DNA of 64,000 nt from Lentisphaerota bacterium (GTDB lineage: Bacteria > Verrucomicrobiota > Lentisphaeria > Victivallales > Victivallaceae): contig SUWE01000004.1 in the NCBI GenBank assembly GCA_015061615.1, positions 1 through 64,000 of the forward strand. Reading direction: 5' to 3'. Made by a program: the position numbers and the translations under genes. The notes beneath the pieces are model-generated. The model did not search any database, was not told the DNA's origin, and saw nothing but the letters and a program-made list of their open reading frames with translations. Of this stretch, positions 22,903 to 32,379 are shown piece after piece. Within the stretch, counting starts at the first letter, position 1. Every line of letters starts with the position of its first letter.

Positions 22903-25900
22903 TTACTTCAATGCCAGAATTATTTCTGCTATTTTCATTCTTGCATTGTCGAAATCTTTGCGGGTTTTACAGCGCAATTCACCGATAGCAATCAGTTTTT
23001 TACGCATTTCCGGGTTGTTCCCGGTGCGTTTGAGTGCTTCGCGGTAATAGAGCGCATCGGTGATACCGTCACGCATATCTTCCACACGGATACAGCTCAC
23101 CGGCTTGTAGAAATCACCCTGTTTGCGGATATAAACCAACTGACAGGTACTCTGATTTTCCGGCGGGAAATTGTGTGCAGGCACTTTGTAAGCACTGTCA
23201 TAACCCAGAGCGCAATCAAGAGTAACATAGGGTGACGCTGTCCAGACACAGAAACCATCCAGACCTTCACGGATGAGAACTTCCCAGATATCAACTCTGC
23301 CGGCAAATCTTCCGCTGCGTTCCGCCCAGCTGGTGCGGTTGGTATAGCGGGAAATTTTGATGCCGTTGGCACGGAGCGTTTTCAAATCCTTTTCACCCTG
23401 ATCATTGATGGTCATTGCCGCGCGGCTGTAGGTCATATTGGTGAATCCGCCGATAATGCTCTTCAAATCCCAATACTCATAACCTGCGGGGATAAAAGAT
23501 ACATCCAGTGTCGGAACCTGCTTGCGTATCGCTTTGGCTAAAGGCACATACCACGGACTGTGATCTTCATCACCAAGTTTATAGTCCCACTCCTTCACGC
23601 CGAGAGCCTTGATATGAGCATCAAGTTCATCTATAAGATCGACATAAACTGATCCTGTGCGGTTGGTCAACTGCGGGATAAGTCCCCAGCGGCCGCAAAT
23701 GGCGATACGGTCGTCAAAATCATAGAGTTTGCCGTCGATGGTGAATTTTGAGTTGGCAGGCTGTTTCCATGCAGTAATATTATTTATATAATCTTTACTG
23801 CGCCAGCCCGGGGATTTCAGCTCTTTGCCGTCAAGGAACATACGCGGATGCTCAAAACTGATTTCATTCACATAGCGTTCCTGATACAACTTTGCCCACG
23901 CTTCACCTGATTTGCCGCCGTAAGGCAGACTGGAAAAGAGATAGACACGGTAAGGATTGTTTGCCGCATCGGGCAGAGCAAAATCCATAACCTCACAATT
24001 CACTGGCAGATCGTAATTTTTTCCGCCGCAGTTTACAGCGATTTTTCCGCTGTATTTGCCGGCAGTCACTTTACGGCTGTCGATTACCAGACGGAACTGG
24101 ACGGACTGGAACTCATCAAGAGTAAGCGCTCCATCGACCTCTTCAACAAGTTCAGGTATCGGGCGTTTGCTCCATGAATCGTAACGGCTCTTCCAGAGAG
24201 CTTTAGAGGGTTCAAGATAGCCGATTTTCCAGACACTCAAATTTGCGGCAGGAATTTTTCTGCCGTCGGCACTGACCAGATCGCTCAGAACAAATTTCAT
24301 ATCCTTTGCCCCTGCAATGGCAGAAACAATAAAGGATTTATGGGCGAACTCATTGATTGCCTGTTTGTATGAAAGAACAGCTTTGCAATTCTTTTTCATC
24401 CGTTCAGAGAGGAAACGCACCTGATAGTTGGGGTCTTTTTCAAAGTCCGCTTCATCATCCCAGAGTGAGAAAATAACACCGTTGCCTGAAAGCTCTTTGC
24501 GTGCCTTTTCACTGGCGGCAATCTCTGCACGCTGTTTTTCCATGGCATCGGCATTTTTAAGAGCGATAAAGGATGCGGCATCCTTTGCCTTGCCGAAACT
24601 GTCGGCAACGACAAAGCCCATGCCTGCCGCTTCAGAGTAGCCGCGTGAATGGATACTCCAACAGCTTGCCTGACCGAAAGTAACTGTTCGGCAGAAGTTG
24701 GCTCTGAACTCTTTTGGTACGGCGGTAAAGCCGACACTTTTCCATGGAACAGCTATTTCAACAACCCAGCCGTTGTCATTGACTTTATACGCTTTTTTCC
24801 ATGAGAAATTGACCATACCATCACCTTCGGCGCCGTCATAGGTCTGACCGTTGGCACCGACAGCAAGCTGATAAAAACCGTTGCCGTGTTCAGGGACGAT
24901 GAAAATTTCAACGCTGTCACTTCTCCATATTTCATCACCGTCATGAGGAACAGCATTGCCCGCTCTGCCGACTTTGCCGTTGAGACGGAACGCAAGATAG
25001 AGATTATCCTTGTCATATCCTGCGGCGACATCTGTCTGCGGAACAGCGGCTTCGTGTGCGCCACGGGAATTTTTGAAATTATTGGTAAAACTGCTCCACT
25101 CATTAAGATTACCGTCAAGAACGGGGGCTTTATCCATTTTACGCATGACAACAGCGTTGATATTTTTGCCGAAAGGCGGCTTGACTTCAACTTTGAATGC
25201 CGCTTCACGGAGCTGTTTACGCAAAGCATCGGCACCTTTGGTTTCAATGAGTTTGGCGCGTTTTGCCAATTCCTGACGGACATCCAATGCAGTGTAAGCA
25301 CTGATATTGCCAGCGATTTTCGCTTTCAAGTCCTTATTTTCGGGCATGGCAAGCAGTTTTTCAAATCCGGCGGCGGCGGCTTTTGAGTAGCTTTTGGCAA
25401 AGCGGTCATAACCAGTGAATTTTGTCGGCTGTATCTTTCTGCCCGAAGTTTCCCGCGTAACGAAAGTCGGCACACTTTCTGCTCTGGGATAACGGATTAT
25501 CACCTTGCCGTCAGCAGTCATCACAGAACAGCCGAAAGAGAGTTTCACGCCCCACGGACGGGGCTGGATGAGTTTTTCCAGACGGATGGTCTGTTTGTCG
25601 CCCGCACGGAACTGTCCGTAGTGCGGTCCCTGCTGTTCCTTGCCCGCCTTGTTGCGTTCACCGCCGACAAGAACGACGCCGTGACCGACAAGGTTGAAAA
25701 GTTCCACTTCCGCAGAAATACGGTATTTGCGGTCATGCAGATAATTTGCCCCCTCAAGCAGACAGAATCCCCATGAAGCGTTGCTTTTGCGGTCAAGAGA
25801 GACCGTTTCCAGACGGTCAGCAAAACGGCGCATTTCGTTGCAGTAAAGATTGCTTGTCCATGCGGTGCAGAAACGCAGATCTTCCGGGTTCTGGATAAAG

Positions 25901-26232
25901 TTTTCCAGAACTTTCACGCCGTCGGCAGTAACGGTAAGATGAGCAGGAACTCCCGCTTTATCAAAGGTGATATCTGCTTCATATTTACCAGCTGCAACTT
26001 TTTTTACTGCGCTGATTTTTGCAGGTTTGTCACAGGAAAGAGCAATTTTTGCCGCATCCGCGGCTTTGCCGGAAGCATCCCGGAGAAAAATCGAAACTTT
26101 TACAGGAACATTCACTCCCGGCTGATGATTGCCGACAGTAAAATAACTTTTTTTACCGTCAACTGCGCCGAAGAGAATAACGGCGGCAAAAACCGCCGTT
26201 ATGCAGGAAAGCTTTTTCAGTATGTCCACCAT
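22903..26232 (-). CDS. Secreted GH123-like protein with CBM9-type domain
   Basis: 1109 residues with an N-terminal signal peptide ([19 protein letters not shown]). Residues about 360-540 resemble a CBM9/DOMON-type sugar-binding domain ([26 protein letters not shown]). Residues about 700-1080 resemble GH123/DUF4091 catalytic regions: [10 protein letters not shown] carries acidic candidates, and a closing segment [17 protein letters not shown]. The start codon lies inside the end of the pseudopilin gene (16-base overlap) with GAAGGTG five bases upstream, so translation is coupled. The early coding region holds a 10-pair hairpin (26177-26202). It is the last gene of its operon and is followed by a strong terminator. 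Confidence 0.7.
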   Translation of the reverse strand: MVDILKKLSCITAVFAAVILFGAVDGKKSYFTVGNHQPGVNVPVKVSIFLRDASGKAADAAKIALSCDKPAKISAVKKVAAGKYEADITFDKAGVPAHLTVTADGVKVLENFIQNPEDLRFCTAWTSNLYCNEMRRFADRLETVSLDRKSNASWGFCLLEGANYLHDRKYRISAEVELFNLVGHGVVLVGGERNKAGKEQQGPHYGQFRAGDKQTIRLEKLIQPRPWGVKLSFGCSVMTADGKVIIRYPRAESVPTFVTRETSGRKIQPTKFTGYDRFAKSYSKAAAAGFEKLLAMPENKDLKAKIAGNISAYTALDVRQELAKRAKLIETKGADALRKQLREAAFKVEVKPPFGKNINAVVMRKMDKAPVLDGNLNEWSSFTNNFKNSRGAHEAAVPQTDVAAGYDKDNLYLAFRLNGKVGRAGNAVPHDGDEIWRSDSVEIFIVPEHGNGFYQLAVGANGQTYDGAEGDGMVNFSWKKAYKVNDNGWVVEIAVPWKSVGFTAVPKEFRANFCRTVTFGQASCWSIHSRGYSEAAGMGFVVADSFGKAKDAASFIALKNADAMEKQRAEIAASEKARKELSGNGVIFSLWDDEADFEKDPNYQVRFLSERMKKNCKAVLSYKQAINEFAHKSFIVSAIAGAKDMKFVLSDLVSADGRKIPAANLSVWKIGYLEPSKALWKSRYDSWSKRPIPELVEEVDGALTLDEFQSVQFRLVIDSRKVTAGKYSGKIAVNCGGKNYDLPVNCEVMDFALPDAANNPYRVYLFSSLPYGGKSGEAWAKLYQERYVNEISFEHPRMFLDGKELKSPGWRSKDYINNITAWKQPANSKFTIDGKLYDFDDRIAICGRWGLIPQLTNRTGSVYVDLIDELDAHIKALGVKEWDYKLGDEDHSPWYVPLAKAIRKQVPTLDVSFIPAGYEYWDLKSIIGGFTNMTYSRAAMTINDQGEKDLKTLRANGIKISRYTNRTSWAERSGRFAGRVDIWEVLIREGLDGFCVWTASPYVTLDCALGYDSAYKVPAHNFPPENQSTCQLVYIRKQGDFYKPVSCIRVEDMRDGITDALYYREALKRTGNNPEMRKKLIAIGELRCKTRKDFDNARMKIAEIILALK
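26177..26202 (-). other. Hairpin in signal-peptide coding region
   Basis: ATAACGGCGG and CCGCCGTTAT form a perfect 10-pair stem with a six-base loop at roughly codons 11-19 of the GH123-like gene. It could slow early translation of the exported protein, or be chance in Ala/Val-rich codons. Confidence 0.5.
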
Positions 26233-27038
26233 GATTCACCTTCGGAGTGAGGATTGGTGTTCTTGTGGGGAATGGATTCATAGAGACTGTTGGAACCGGC
26301 TTTATCCAGAGTACCGGAACCGCCTCTCTGCAGCTGAACATGTCCGTCAACAAAGAGGATGTTTGCTCCACCTTTGTGGACCGGCCAGAGGAATCCGCGG
26401 GCTCCGGTGGAGTCATTTGCACGGTGATCGAGCCACCAGCGTCCGGCAGGTTCATCACCCTTCTGACCATTGGTATCGGCAAATGCGATCGTGGTACTCG
26501 GTGATTTGGCTTTTCCGTCTTTGTAAGGACCTCTGGCACCTTCTTTGCCGTAGTTTTCAGTAACATAACCGATTCCGAGATAGGTGAAGTTCATACCGTA
26601 TGTGGTAAAGGTCATGCCGCGATGTGTCCAGGCGGCAGAATAATTGGCAGGCATATCCAGAGAGTTGCCGATAGCCGCATTCCACTGATACATATCGTTG
26701 TTGCCCGCAGTGAATGAGGGGCAGTTCAAAACGGCTGTATCAAGATTTACGGTACGGACAAGCTGCCCCTGCGGGATACTCCAGTTGATAGCATTGAGGT
26801 TCTGGACATCTCCGTTGGGTTTGAGCCATGAAGGACCGCAGGGATACATTTCGTATGCACCTGAATAAAGCGCCAGAGAAGCACCGATTTGTTTGAGATT
26901 GTTCACACAGCTTGCTCCGTGTCCGCTCTGACGGGCGCTGTTGAGCGCAGGGAGCAGGATCGCCGCAAGGATCGCGATAATAGCAATGACCACCAAGAGT
27001 TCGATCAGAGTGAAGGCACGTTGATTTTCTTTTTTCAT
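26217..27038 (-). CDS. Pseudopilin-like protein with H-X9-DG C-terminus (paralog 4)
   Basis: 273 residues. MKKENQRA precedes [18 protein letters not shown], so -1 is Ala and Glu +5 is present. The soluble domain ends with [12 protein letters not shown], an exact H-X9-DG motif. AAAGGAGAAAATAAAAA gives a good ribosome site. The gene follows the GH92 stop by 27 bases and overlaps the start of the GH123-like gene by 16, so all three are one operon. Unlike the pseudopilins at 379 and 16487 its leader has no palindromes. Confidence 0.88.
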   Translation of the reverse strand: MKKENQRAFTLIELLVVIAIIAILAAILLPALNSARQSGHGASCVNNLKQIGASLALYSGAYEMYPCGPSWLKPNGDVQNLNAINWSIPQGQLVRTVNLDTAVLNCPSFTAGNNDMYQWNAAIGNSLDMPANYSAAWTHRGMTFTTYGMNFTYLGIGYVTENYGKEGARGPYKDGKAKSPSTTIAFADTNGQKGDEPAGRWWLDHRANDSTGARGFLWPVHKGGANILFVDGHVQLQRGGSGTLDKAGSNSLYESIPHKNTNPHSEGESWWTY

Positions 27039-27065
27039 TTTTTATTTTCTCCTTTGTTTAGGGGG

Positions 27066-29084
27066 TTAAAGCCAATCAGGTATGCAAAATGAGCCGTCCG
27101 GTTCATCTTTAAGTACAAATTTCAATACACCGCCCGAAGCCAACTCGCTCCACGGCAGGTAAGCTCCGTCAAGTTTTCTGCCGTTGAATGTGTATTCAAC
27201 CGGATATATCGACGAGGCACTTTCCCTTTCAACTTCAATTTTCAACACACCTCTGGCAAGGGTGATTTCCGCTGATTTTATTTCAGGCGAAGTAAGAAGC
27301 ACCATACCAGTTCCAGTCAGAGGATAAATCCCCAGAACACTTAAAACATACCATGAACTCAATGCACCGGAATCATTGTTGCCGGGACAACCGCCAGAGC
27401 CGTTGAGGAACATATTTTTGCGGATGGTATCGTGGATAAGTGCCTGTTTATCCACTCTGCCGCACCAGAGATACGCCGCAGGTGTTTCCATGTCGGATTC
27501 ATTGTTCATCCCCTCAAAACGATGGTCGATAAGGGGGCGGGTACAGCTGTATTCATCCGTACAGCCGAAGCCGAAAAACTTATCGAGAAGTTTTTCAAAA
27601 CCCTCTTGACCGCCGGCAAGGGCGACTCTTTCTGCCATATCGACGTGGGGACGGAAGGAGTAGTTCCAGTAAGTTCCTTCATAATAATCGGCATTGGAAA
27701 TCAGCAATCCGGTCGCCGGTTCATAGACTTTTTTCCAGACGGAACTTTCCTTTTCCCACATTTCCGCCGTAACACTGTCGCCGCACTCTTTTGCGATCAA
27801 TGCCGCCGCATGGTAAGCTCCGGCAAGGTCAAGGGTGTGGGGGGGTGATTTGCCTTCAAGTGAAGCTGTGGCAAAGACCTTTTCAATGGCGCTTTTCATT
27901 GCAGGGTAATCGGCTTTGGTCAACACTCCGGAGAAAAATCCGTCACAGAAGGTATAGACACTCAGCGCCGTCGCCTGAACATCATGTTTGGCAAAAAGCA
28001 TGCTCATCATGTAACAGCAGGGGAAAAATCCCTTCTTTTCGATCGTCGCCATTATCGACAGCAGCATCCGGCGTGCTGTTTCAGGAGCGGTTATCATCGT
28101 CAGAGGCAGCTGGGTGCGGTAAATATCCCACATCGTCTGAAAGTCGATAAATTCACTGCCCGCATCACAAGGTTTGACAAAACTGTGATAAAGAGCGCTG
28201 TAAAAAAGTTTCGTTTTATCATCACTTGCGGTATTGACACAGATTTTGCCGAGAAGTTCCTCCCACGCCTGAGCCGCTGCGGAACGGTGGGCATCAAAAC
28301 CTTTTTCCGCCGCAAGTTTAACTCTTTCAAGCGCTTCGGCTTCACTGACCAGACTGAAGGCAAGCACACACTCTGCCTGAGTTCCGTCAAGCTCAAAGGT
28401 GATCACGCCATTGATGAACTTCTGCCGTTTGAGTCCGCCCTTGCAGCAAACGGCATAATAAAGCAGTGCGCCGTGGGCGTTGACAAATCCGCAGTAAATT
28501 CCGTTATCCACAGCTTCACCGTGGAACGCACCGATTTTTTCGCTGTACGCCCCCATCGTGATACGCAAACCGAGCTGAGTGATATCGACTTTGATTTTTC
28601 CGGAGTCTTCAGCAAAATAGTAACGGTGGAGTGCGGCAAATTTTCCGCAGGTCAATTCAAAATCGACTCCGTAATCGACAAGTTTGCCGGAAAAATATCC
28701 GCACGAAGCGTACTCATCTTTAAGTTCGGAAATTTCCCGGCAATCACAGCCACTGCTGCACGGAGTCACCAGAAAATAGTTGTAAAACTCACCGACATAA
28801 CCGGTTCCGCTGGGGTGAAAATGGGTTATCCCGTATGCGGCGGCAGTGTCGGAAACCTGCGGCGGCTTGCCTTCACAGGAGTTGCCGTTCCTGCCGTATC
28901 CGGTCGGATACGCACCGCTGTAAGGCAGTGCCGTCACCCATCCGAAGGGAAGCATCGCACCGGGGTGGTTGTTGCCGGTCTGCGCCTTGAGCCAGTTCCA
29001 ATGTTTTGCCAATCCTTCACCGGGAGGAGCTTCGACCGCTCCATACCCCCAGAACAAATCAACTTTTGTAGTATTTTTTGTCAT
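27066..29084 (-). CDS. GH92-family alpha-mannosidase-like protein
   Basis: 672 residues, slightly shorter than many GH92 enzymes, without a clear signal peptide. The C-terminal half carries the family hallmarks: NNESDMETPAAYLW (about 545) and GCPGNNDSGALSSWYV (about 590), where the catalytic acids and calcium ligands lie. GH92 members remove alpha-mannose with inversion, in a calcium-dependent way. The missing signal peptide suggests action in the cytoplasm on imported oligosaccharides. It heads an operon with a pseudopilin and a secreted GH123-like enzyme and is divergent from an AraC regulator, its probable controller. Confidence 0.88.
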   Translation of the reverse strand: MTKNTTKVDLFWGYGAVEAPPGEGLAKHWNWLKAQTGNNHPGAMLPFGWVTALPYSGAYPTGYGRNGNSCEGKPPQVSDTAAAYGITHFHPSGTGYVGEFYNYFLVTPCSSGCDCREISELKDEYASCGYFSGKLVDYGVDFELTCGKFAALHRYYFAEDSGKIKVDITQLGLRITMGAYSEKIGAFHGEAVDNGIYCGFVNAHGALLYYAVCCKGGLKRQKFINGVITFELDGTQAECVLAFSLVSEAEALERVKLAAEKGFDAHRSAAAQAWEELLGKICVNTASDDKTKLFYSALYHSFVKPCDAGSEFIDFQTMWDIYRTQLPLTMITAPETARRMLLSIMATIEKKGFFPCCYMMSMLFAKHDVQATALSVYTFCDGFFSGVLTKADYPAMKSAIEKVFATASLEGKSPPHTLDLAGAYHAAALIAKECGDSVTAEMWEKESSVWKKVYEPATGLLISNADYYEGTYWNYSFRPHVDMAERVALAGGQEGFEKLLDKFFGFGCTDEYSCTRPLIDHRFEGMNNESDMETPAAYLWCGRVDKQALIHDTIRKNMFLNGSGGCPGNNDSGALSSWYVLSVLGIYPLTGTGMVLLTSPEIKSAEITLARGVLKIEVERESASSIYPVEYTFNGRKLDGAYLPWSELASGGVLKFVLKDEPDGSFCIPDWL

Positions 29085-29126
29085 TCTGTCACTCCCTTAT
29101 ATCTGCACTTTTTTGCAAACAACGCT

Positions 29127-29155
29127 AATATACATTACAGAAAAAATATTTTCAA
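29127..29155 (-). promoter_or_regulatory. Promoter of the GH92 operon
   Basis: Minus-strand TTGAAA (29155-29150), 17 bases, TATATT (29132-29127), 43 bases before the ATG. The space up to the divergent araC gene is the likely operator region; a TATAAT at 29203-29208 may be the -10 of that gene. Confidence 0.8.
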
Positions 29156-29224
29156 CAGCTTTACTTTTGAAAAAAGTGTGATATATTCTCAAAAACACAA
29201 GATATAATATCACAGAGAAATAAA

Positions 29225-30094
29225 ATGGTAAAGAAACAGCGTTTTGAAGAACATCTGCCCAACGGAAGTCAGCTTTCAGGATACAATTATCTGCATTATC
29301 CGCTGCACAAATTCCATGTGTTCGGCAGTTTTGACACGGTTTATCCGCTTTATCCGAACAGCGTGGGTGATGATTACTGGCACAAGGAGTGTTTCCGCCA
29401 GAGAAAGAACTGCAACACTTTCGCGGTGGAATATGTCAAAGAAGGAGTTTTCATTTTCACTCACAACGGAATGGAAGTTGAGTGCCAGCCGGGTGAAATC
29501 TTTCTCGTTCAGATGGGGAGTAACAACTCCATGCGCTGCAAGACCCTCACCGCAGTAAAACGGGTTGCCAATATCGGCGGACCGCTCCTGCAGACGCTCC
29601 TTTCCTCAACGGGGCTTGACCGGGTTTTCTGCATCCGCCCTGAGGATAACCGCGAGATCGACAGAATTTTCGATGAACTTTACAGAGAATCAGAAAGAAC
29701 ACCTTATGACAGCGGAAAATTGAGCGCGTTATGCTATAAACTTCTGCTGACTCTTGCCGAACAGAGTGTCAACACTTCGCGTCCGGAGGAGCTGCAAAAA
29801 GCGATATATTTTATCCGCCAATCTCTGGATAAACCAATCACCCTGACCGATATCGCCCACCATGCCGGAGTGAGCAAAGCGACTCTGAACCGTCTTTTTC
29901 AGGAGCATTTGCAGTGTTCGCCGGTAAACTTTTTCCTCGACATGAAAATGGATAAGGCGCGTTCACTGCTGCCTTATTATCAGGTGAAACAGGTGGCGGC
30001 GATGCTGAATTTTTCCAGCAGTCAGTATTTTTCAGCGGAGTTCAGGAAGCACTACGGAGTTTCGCCCAAAGCGTTCCGCTGTTTGAAGCCGTAA
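29225..30094 (+). CDS. AraC-family transcriptional regulator
   Basis: 289 residues. Residues about 50-110 form a cupin-like sensor domain (GMEVECQPGEIFLVQMG). Residues about 190-288 hold two helix-turn-helix units: LTDIAHHAGVSKATLNRLF, and VKQVAAMLNFSSSQYFSAEF followed by GVSPKAFR, which is the classical AraC signature. Such proteins usually activate sugar-use genes on binding a sugar. The divergent GH92 operon is the obvious target. The start is supported by its distance from TATAAT; the ribosome site is weak. Confidence 0.9.
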   Translation: MVKKQRFEEHLPNGSQLSGYNYLHYPLHKFHVFGSFDTVYPLYPNSVGDDYWHKECFRQRKNCNTFAVEYVKEGVFIFTHNGMEVECQPGEIFLVQMGSNNSMRCKTLTAVKRVANIGGPLLQTLLSSTGLDRVFCIRPEDNREIDRIFDELYRESERTPYDSGKLSALCYKLLLTLAEQSVNTSRPEELQKAIYFIRQSLDKPITLTDIAHHAGVSKATLNRLFQEHLQCSPVNFFLDMKMDKARSLLPYYQVKQVAAMLNFSSSQYFSAEFRKHYGVSPKAFRCLKP

Positions 30095-30275
30095 GCCGTG
30101 CGCAGCACTCAAACTGCGCGAAGCGCCCAAGCCGTGCGCAGCACAAAACAAGCGCGAAGCGCTCAAGAGCAGCTTGCGAAGCAAGCGTGAAAAGTTTTTG
30201 CAGGGGGCATGGGGGAGCTTTTTACAAAAAGCGCCCCCATAATAAAGCGCGAAGCGCATAAACAAGCGCGAAGCG
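30092..30275 (+). repeat. Array of GCGCGAAGCGC hairpin repeats
   Basis: GCGCGAAGCGC occurs at 30115, 30151, 30246 and 30265. AAGCCGTGCGCAGCAC occurs at 30092 (entering the araC stop codon) and 30128. GCTTGCGAAGCAAGC at 30171 has the same stem-GAA-stem design. A longer hairpin lies at 30209-30239 (14 pairs, one mismatch). No open frame is conserved. Confidence 0.75.
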
Positions 30276-30313
30276 CAAAAAATAAACCCCTTGCTGCTTG
30301 CGGGCAACACCGC

Positions 30314-30342
30314 TTGAATTATCAAGCCGGACAGTGTATAGT
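30314..30342 (+). promoter_or_regulatory. Promoter of the nitroreductase gene
   Basis: TTGAAT (30314-30319), 17 bases, TATAGT (30337-30342), 31 bases before the ATG. Confidence 0.8.
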
Positions 30343-30373
30343 AAAGTACAGTTAACCCCAAGGAGAAATCACA

Positions 30374-30925
30374 ATGGACTTTCTTGAAATGATGAAAAAC
30401 CGCCGTTCCTGCCGCTCATTTGTTCCGGGCAGAGAAATTTCCCGCGAAGATCTGCTCAAAATAGTCGAAGCCGGCAGACTCACCCCAAGCGGATGCAACT
30501 CACAGCCGTGGAAATTCATCGTCGTAGATTCCCCCGAAGCCAAAGCAAAACTCTGCGATGCCCTCGTTCTGCCCAACGGTTCAACTGGGGCTCCGTGGAG
30601 AGATCAGGTTTCCGCATTCATCATCTTCACCGAAATCGAAGCCAAAGTGATGAAAGCTGTCATTGATTACTATAATGACTCACAGCGTTTTGCCAGAGGG
30701 GATATCGGTGCAGCGTGCATGAATATGTGCCATGAAGCTTTCTCCCTCGGTATCGACAGCTGTATCATCGGTATGTGCGATCAGAGAAAAATGGAAGAAT
30801 ATTTCGGTATTCCTTCCGGATGCACCGTCCGCATGACTCTCGCCCTCGGTTACGCCGCAGGTGAAGCCCCGTTTGCCAAAGTCCGCAAAACGCTCGATGA
30901 GGTCTGTTCTTTCAATCAGTGGTAA
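30374..30925 (+). CDS. Nitroreductase-family flavoprotein
   Basis: 183 residues, normal for the family. MKNRRSCRSF and SGCNSQPWKF near the N-terminus are the FMN-binding motifs, and GACMNMCHEAFSLGIDSC (about 116-133) is the dimer helix pattern. These enzymes use NAD(P)H and FMN to reduce nitro compounds, quinones or enones, and the true substrate is unknown. It has its own promoter and AAGGAGAAATCACA ribosome site. A composite repeat follows its stop. Confidence 0.9.
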   Translation: MDFLEMMKNRRSCRSFVPGREISREDLLKIVEAGRLTPSGCNSQPWKFIVVDSPEAKAKLCDALVLPNGSTGAPWRDQVSAFIIFTEIEAKVMKAVIDYYNDSQRFARGDIGAACMNMCHEAFSLGIDSCIIGMCDQRKMEEYFGIPSGCTVRMTLALGYAAGEAPFAKVRKTLDEVCSFNQW

Positions 30926-30977
30926 ATATCGTTCCCGTTTTTTTATCGTAACATTTGAGATAATACGGTTTGTTTAC

Positions 30978-31029
30978 TATCGGTGGATGCAGCGTGCGAC
31001 AAGGTCGTGTTTTGCGACGAGCATGGTGC
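30978..31029 (+). repeat. Composite repeat head, copy A
   Basis: 52 bases starting CTATCGGTGGATGCAGCGTG and ending GAGCATGGTG. It matches 32216-32267 at 49 of 52 positions. A shorter related head (GGCGGATGCAG, then CAAGGTCG) is at 62280-62302. Confidence 0.9.
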
Positions 31030-31235
31030 AGGATCCGTCTTCGCCAAGGCTGCGACGGGACAGGGTGTACTTAATAAATTAAAAACAACCTCTCTCGCAG
31101 GGATGAGTACGGCGTAAGCCGCACGGAAGACCGAAGAGCGTGGTCTCCGAAAAATCGACTGTAACCGCTGAGTGCGAAGCACGAGCGGCGAGGCGGCTCT
31201 TCTGCCGCCGCAGGGAGATTTTTTGGAGTATAAGC

Positions 31236-31270
31236 GAGATTGACCACGATGCGCCACCGCAGGTTGGATT
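31236..31270 (+). repeat. Composite repeat tail, copy A
   Basis: GAGATTGACCACGATGCGCC followed by ACCGCAGG. Related tails are at 32316-32352, 62169-62191 and 62378-62414. Confidence 0.8.
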
Positions 31271-31324
31271 TTTTGCAAAAAATAAAAAACTTAAAAAAAA
31301 TTCAAAATTTTTTTGTTTTTACAG

Positions 31325-31353
31325 TTGAAAAATCATACTTCATGCGTTAAATT
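31325..31353 (+). promoter_or_regulatory. Promoter of the rubrerythrin gene
   Basis: TTGAAA (31325-31330), 17 bases, TAAATT (31348-31353), leaving an untranslated leader of roughly 100 bases. Confidence 0.6.
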
Positions 31354-31460
31354 ATTGCAGAATTTAGACAAGGCTAACAAAAAAACAAATAACACGGCAG
31401 TGAAAGCTGCCAAACAAAAGAGGCTGTCACAGATCGCCTCAGAATAGAAGGAGAAAAATC

Positions 31461-31997
31461 ATGAAGTATGTATGCACCGTTTGCGGTTATGTCCACGAAG
31501 GCGATGAAGCACCTGCCAACTGCCCCCAGTGCAAAGCCCCCGCCGCCAAATTCAAAGCAGTCACTGGCGCCCAGAGCTACGCCTGCGAACACGTCGTTGC
31601 CTCAACCGAGGGTATCGATCCTGAAATCGTTGCAGGTCTGCGCGCCAACTTTGAAGGCGAATGCTGCGAAGTCGGTATGTACCTTGCAATGAGCCGTCAG
31701 GCTGAACGCGAAGGTTATCCCGAAATCGCCGAGGCTTACAAACGCTACGCCTTTGAAGAAGCCGAACACGCCGCCAAATTTGCTGAACTGCTCGGTGAAG
31801 TCCTCACCTCAAGCACCAAGAAAAATCTGGAAATGCGTGCGGAAGCCGAATGCGGCGCCTGCGCCGGCAAGTTCGATATCGCCAAACGCGCCAAAGAGCT
31901 GGGCTACGATGCCATCCATGACACCGTTCACGAAATGGCAAAAGACGAGGCCCGTCACGGCAAAGGTTTTGAAGGTCTGCTCAAACGCTACTTCTGA
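31461..31997 (+). CDS. Reverse rubrerythrin (NADH peroxidase-type)
   Basis: 178 residues. The rubredoxin-like domain is at the N-terminus (CTVC at 5-8, CPQC at about 21-24) and the di-iron domain follows ([11 protein letters not shown] at about 70, EEAEHAAKF at about 98, DEARHGKGF at about 165). This domain order is that of reverse rubrerythrins, which in anaerobes reduce hydrogen peroxide with electrons from NADH. GAAGGAGAAAAATC is a strong ribosome site. It has its own promoter. A cytoplasmic oxidative-stress role fits a strict anaerobe. It is flanked on both sides by composite repeats. Confidence 0.92.
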   Translation: MKYVCTVCGYVHEGDEAPANCPQCKAPAAKFKAVTGAQSYACEHVVASTEGIDPEIVAGLRANFEGECCEVGMYLAMSRQAEREGYPEIAEAYKRYAFEEAEHAAKFAELLGEVLTSSTKKNLEMRAEAECGACAGKFDIAKRAKELGYDAIHDTVHEMAKDEARHGKGFEGLLKRYF

Positions 31998-32090
31998 GCC
32001 GATGCGTACAAACAAGGGAGCTGAAAATGCTCCCTTTTTTGTTGACAGTTACAATCCTGTCAAGGGGTGCACTCTTATCATGGGGACAAT

Positions 32091-32224
32091 CCTATCGGCG
32101 GGAATATCACTCAGAACATATCGGGCTTCGATCCTATCGGCGATTCGCTCCTATCGGTGGAATATCGGGCTTCGATCCTATCGGCGGGAAACTCAGAACA
32201 TATCGGGCTTCGATCCTATCGGCG
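32091..32224 (+). repeat. Iterated CCTATCGGCG units, locus B
   Basis: CCTATCGG(C/T)G occurs at 32091, 32133, 32150, 32177 and 32215. ATATCGGGCTTCGATCC occurs at 32118, 32162 and 32200. A 34-base exact direct repeat lies at 32109-32142 and 32191-32224. The last unit runs directly into the repeat head. Confidence 0.9.
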
Positions 32225-32267
32225 GATGCAGCGTGTGGCAAGGTCGTGTTTTGCGACGAGCATGGTG
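32216..32267 (+). repeat. Composite repeat head, copy B
   Basis: Matches 30978-31029 in 49 of 52 bases. It starts inside the last iterated unit. Confidence 0.9.
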
Positions 32268-32315
32268 AGGGAGTGTACTATCGTACTCGACCGAACCAGC
32301 GCAGGAGCAAGGCAC

Positions 32316-32352
32316 GAGATTGCCCGCGAGAACCCGCCGCAGGTAAATTTGG
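32316..32352 (+). repeat. Composite repeat tail, copy B
   Basis: GAGATTGCCCGCGAG, then CCGCCGCAGGTAAATTTGG. It resembles the tails at 31236 and 62378, differing mostly in the middle. Confidence 0.75.
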
Positions 32353-32379
32353 AAAATCAAAGAAAATTATTATTAAAAA

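Larger units (their letters stand above)
30926..31460 (+). other. Intergenic region with composite repeat A
   Basis: No convincing gene. The repeat head lies at 30978-31029 and the tail at 31236-31270. Between them is a variable core with a segment (31031-31053) matching the left edge of the window in inverse. After the tail the DNA is very A/T-rich and holds the rubrerythrin promoter (31325-31353). Confidence 0.7.
31998..32379 (+). other. Intergenic region with composite repeat B
   Basis: No convincing gene. It consists of an iterated unit (32091-32224), a repeat head (32216-32267), a short core and a tail (32316-32352). Open frames cross it but follow the repeats rather than any family. 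Confidence 0.7.

Noticed and set aside
27984-29207. 407-residue plus-strand frame over the GH92 gene
   Set aside because: Antisense to a gene with GH92 hallmarks; it has no domain pattern of its own.
29160-29224. Full sigma-70 promoter for araC
   Set aside because: TATAAT at 29203 is clear but no acceptable -35 lies at 16-18 bases, so I only mention the -10.
30374-32379. Insertion sequence or transposase explaining the repeats
   Set aside because: No transposase or integrase motif occurs in any frame near the repeats, and I found no terminal inverted repeats with target duplications.
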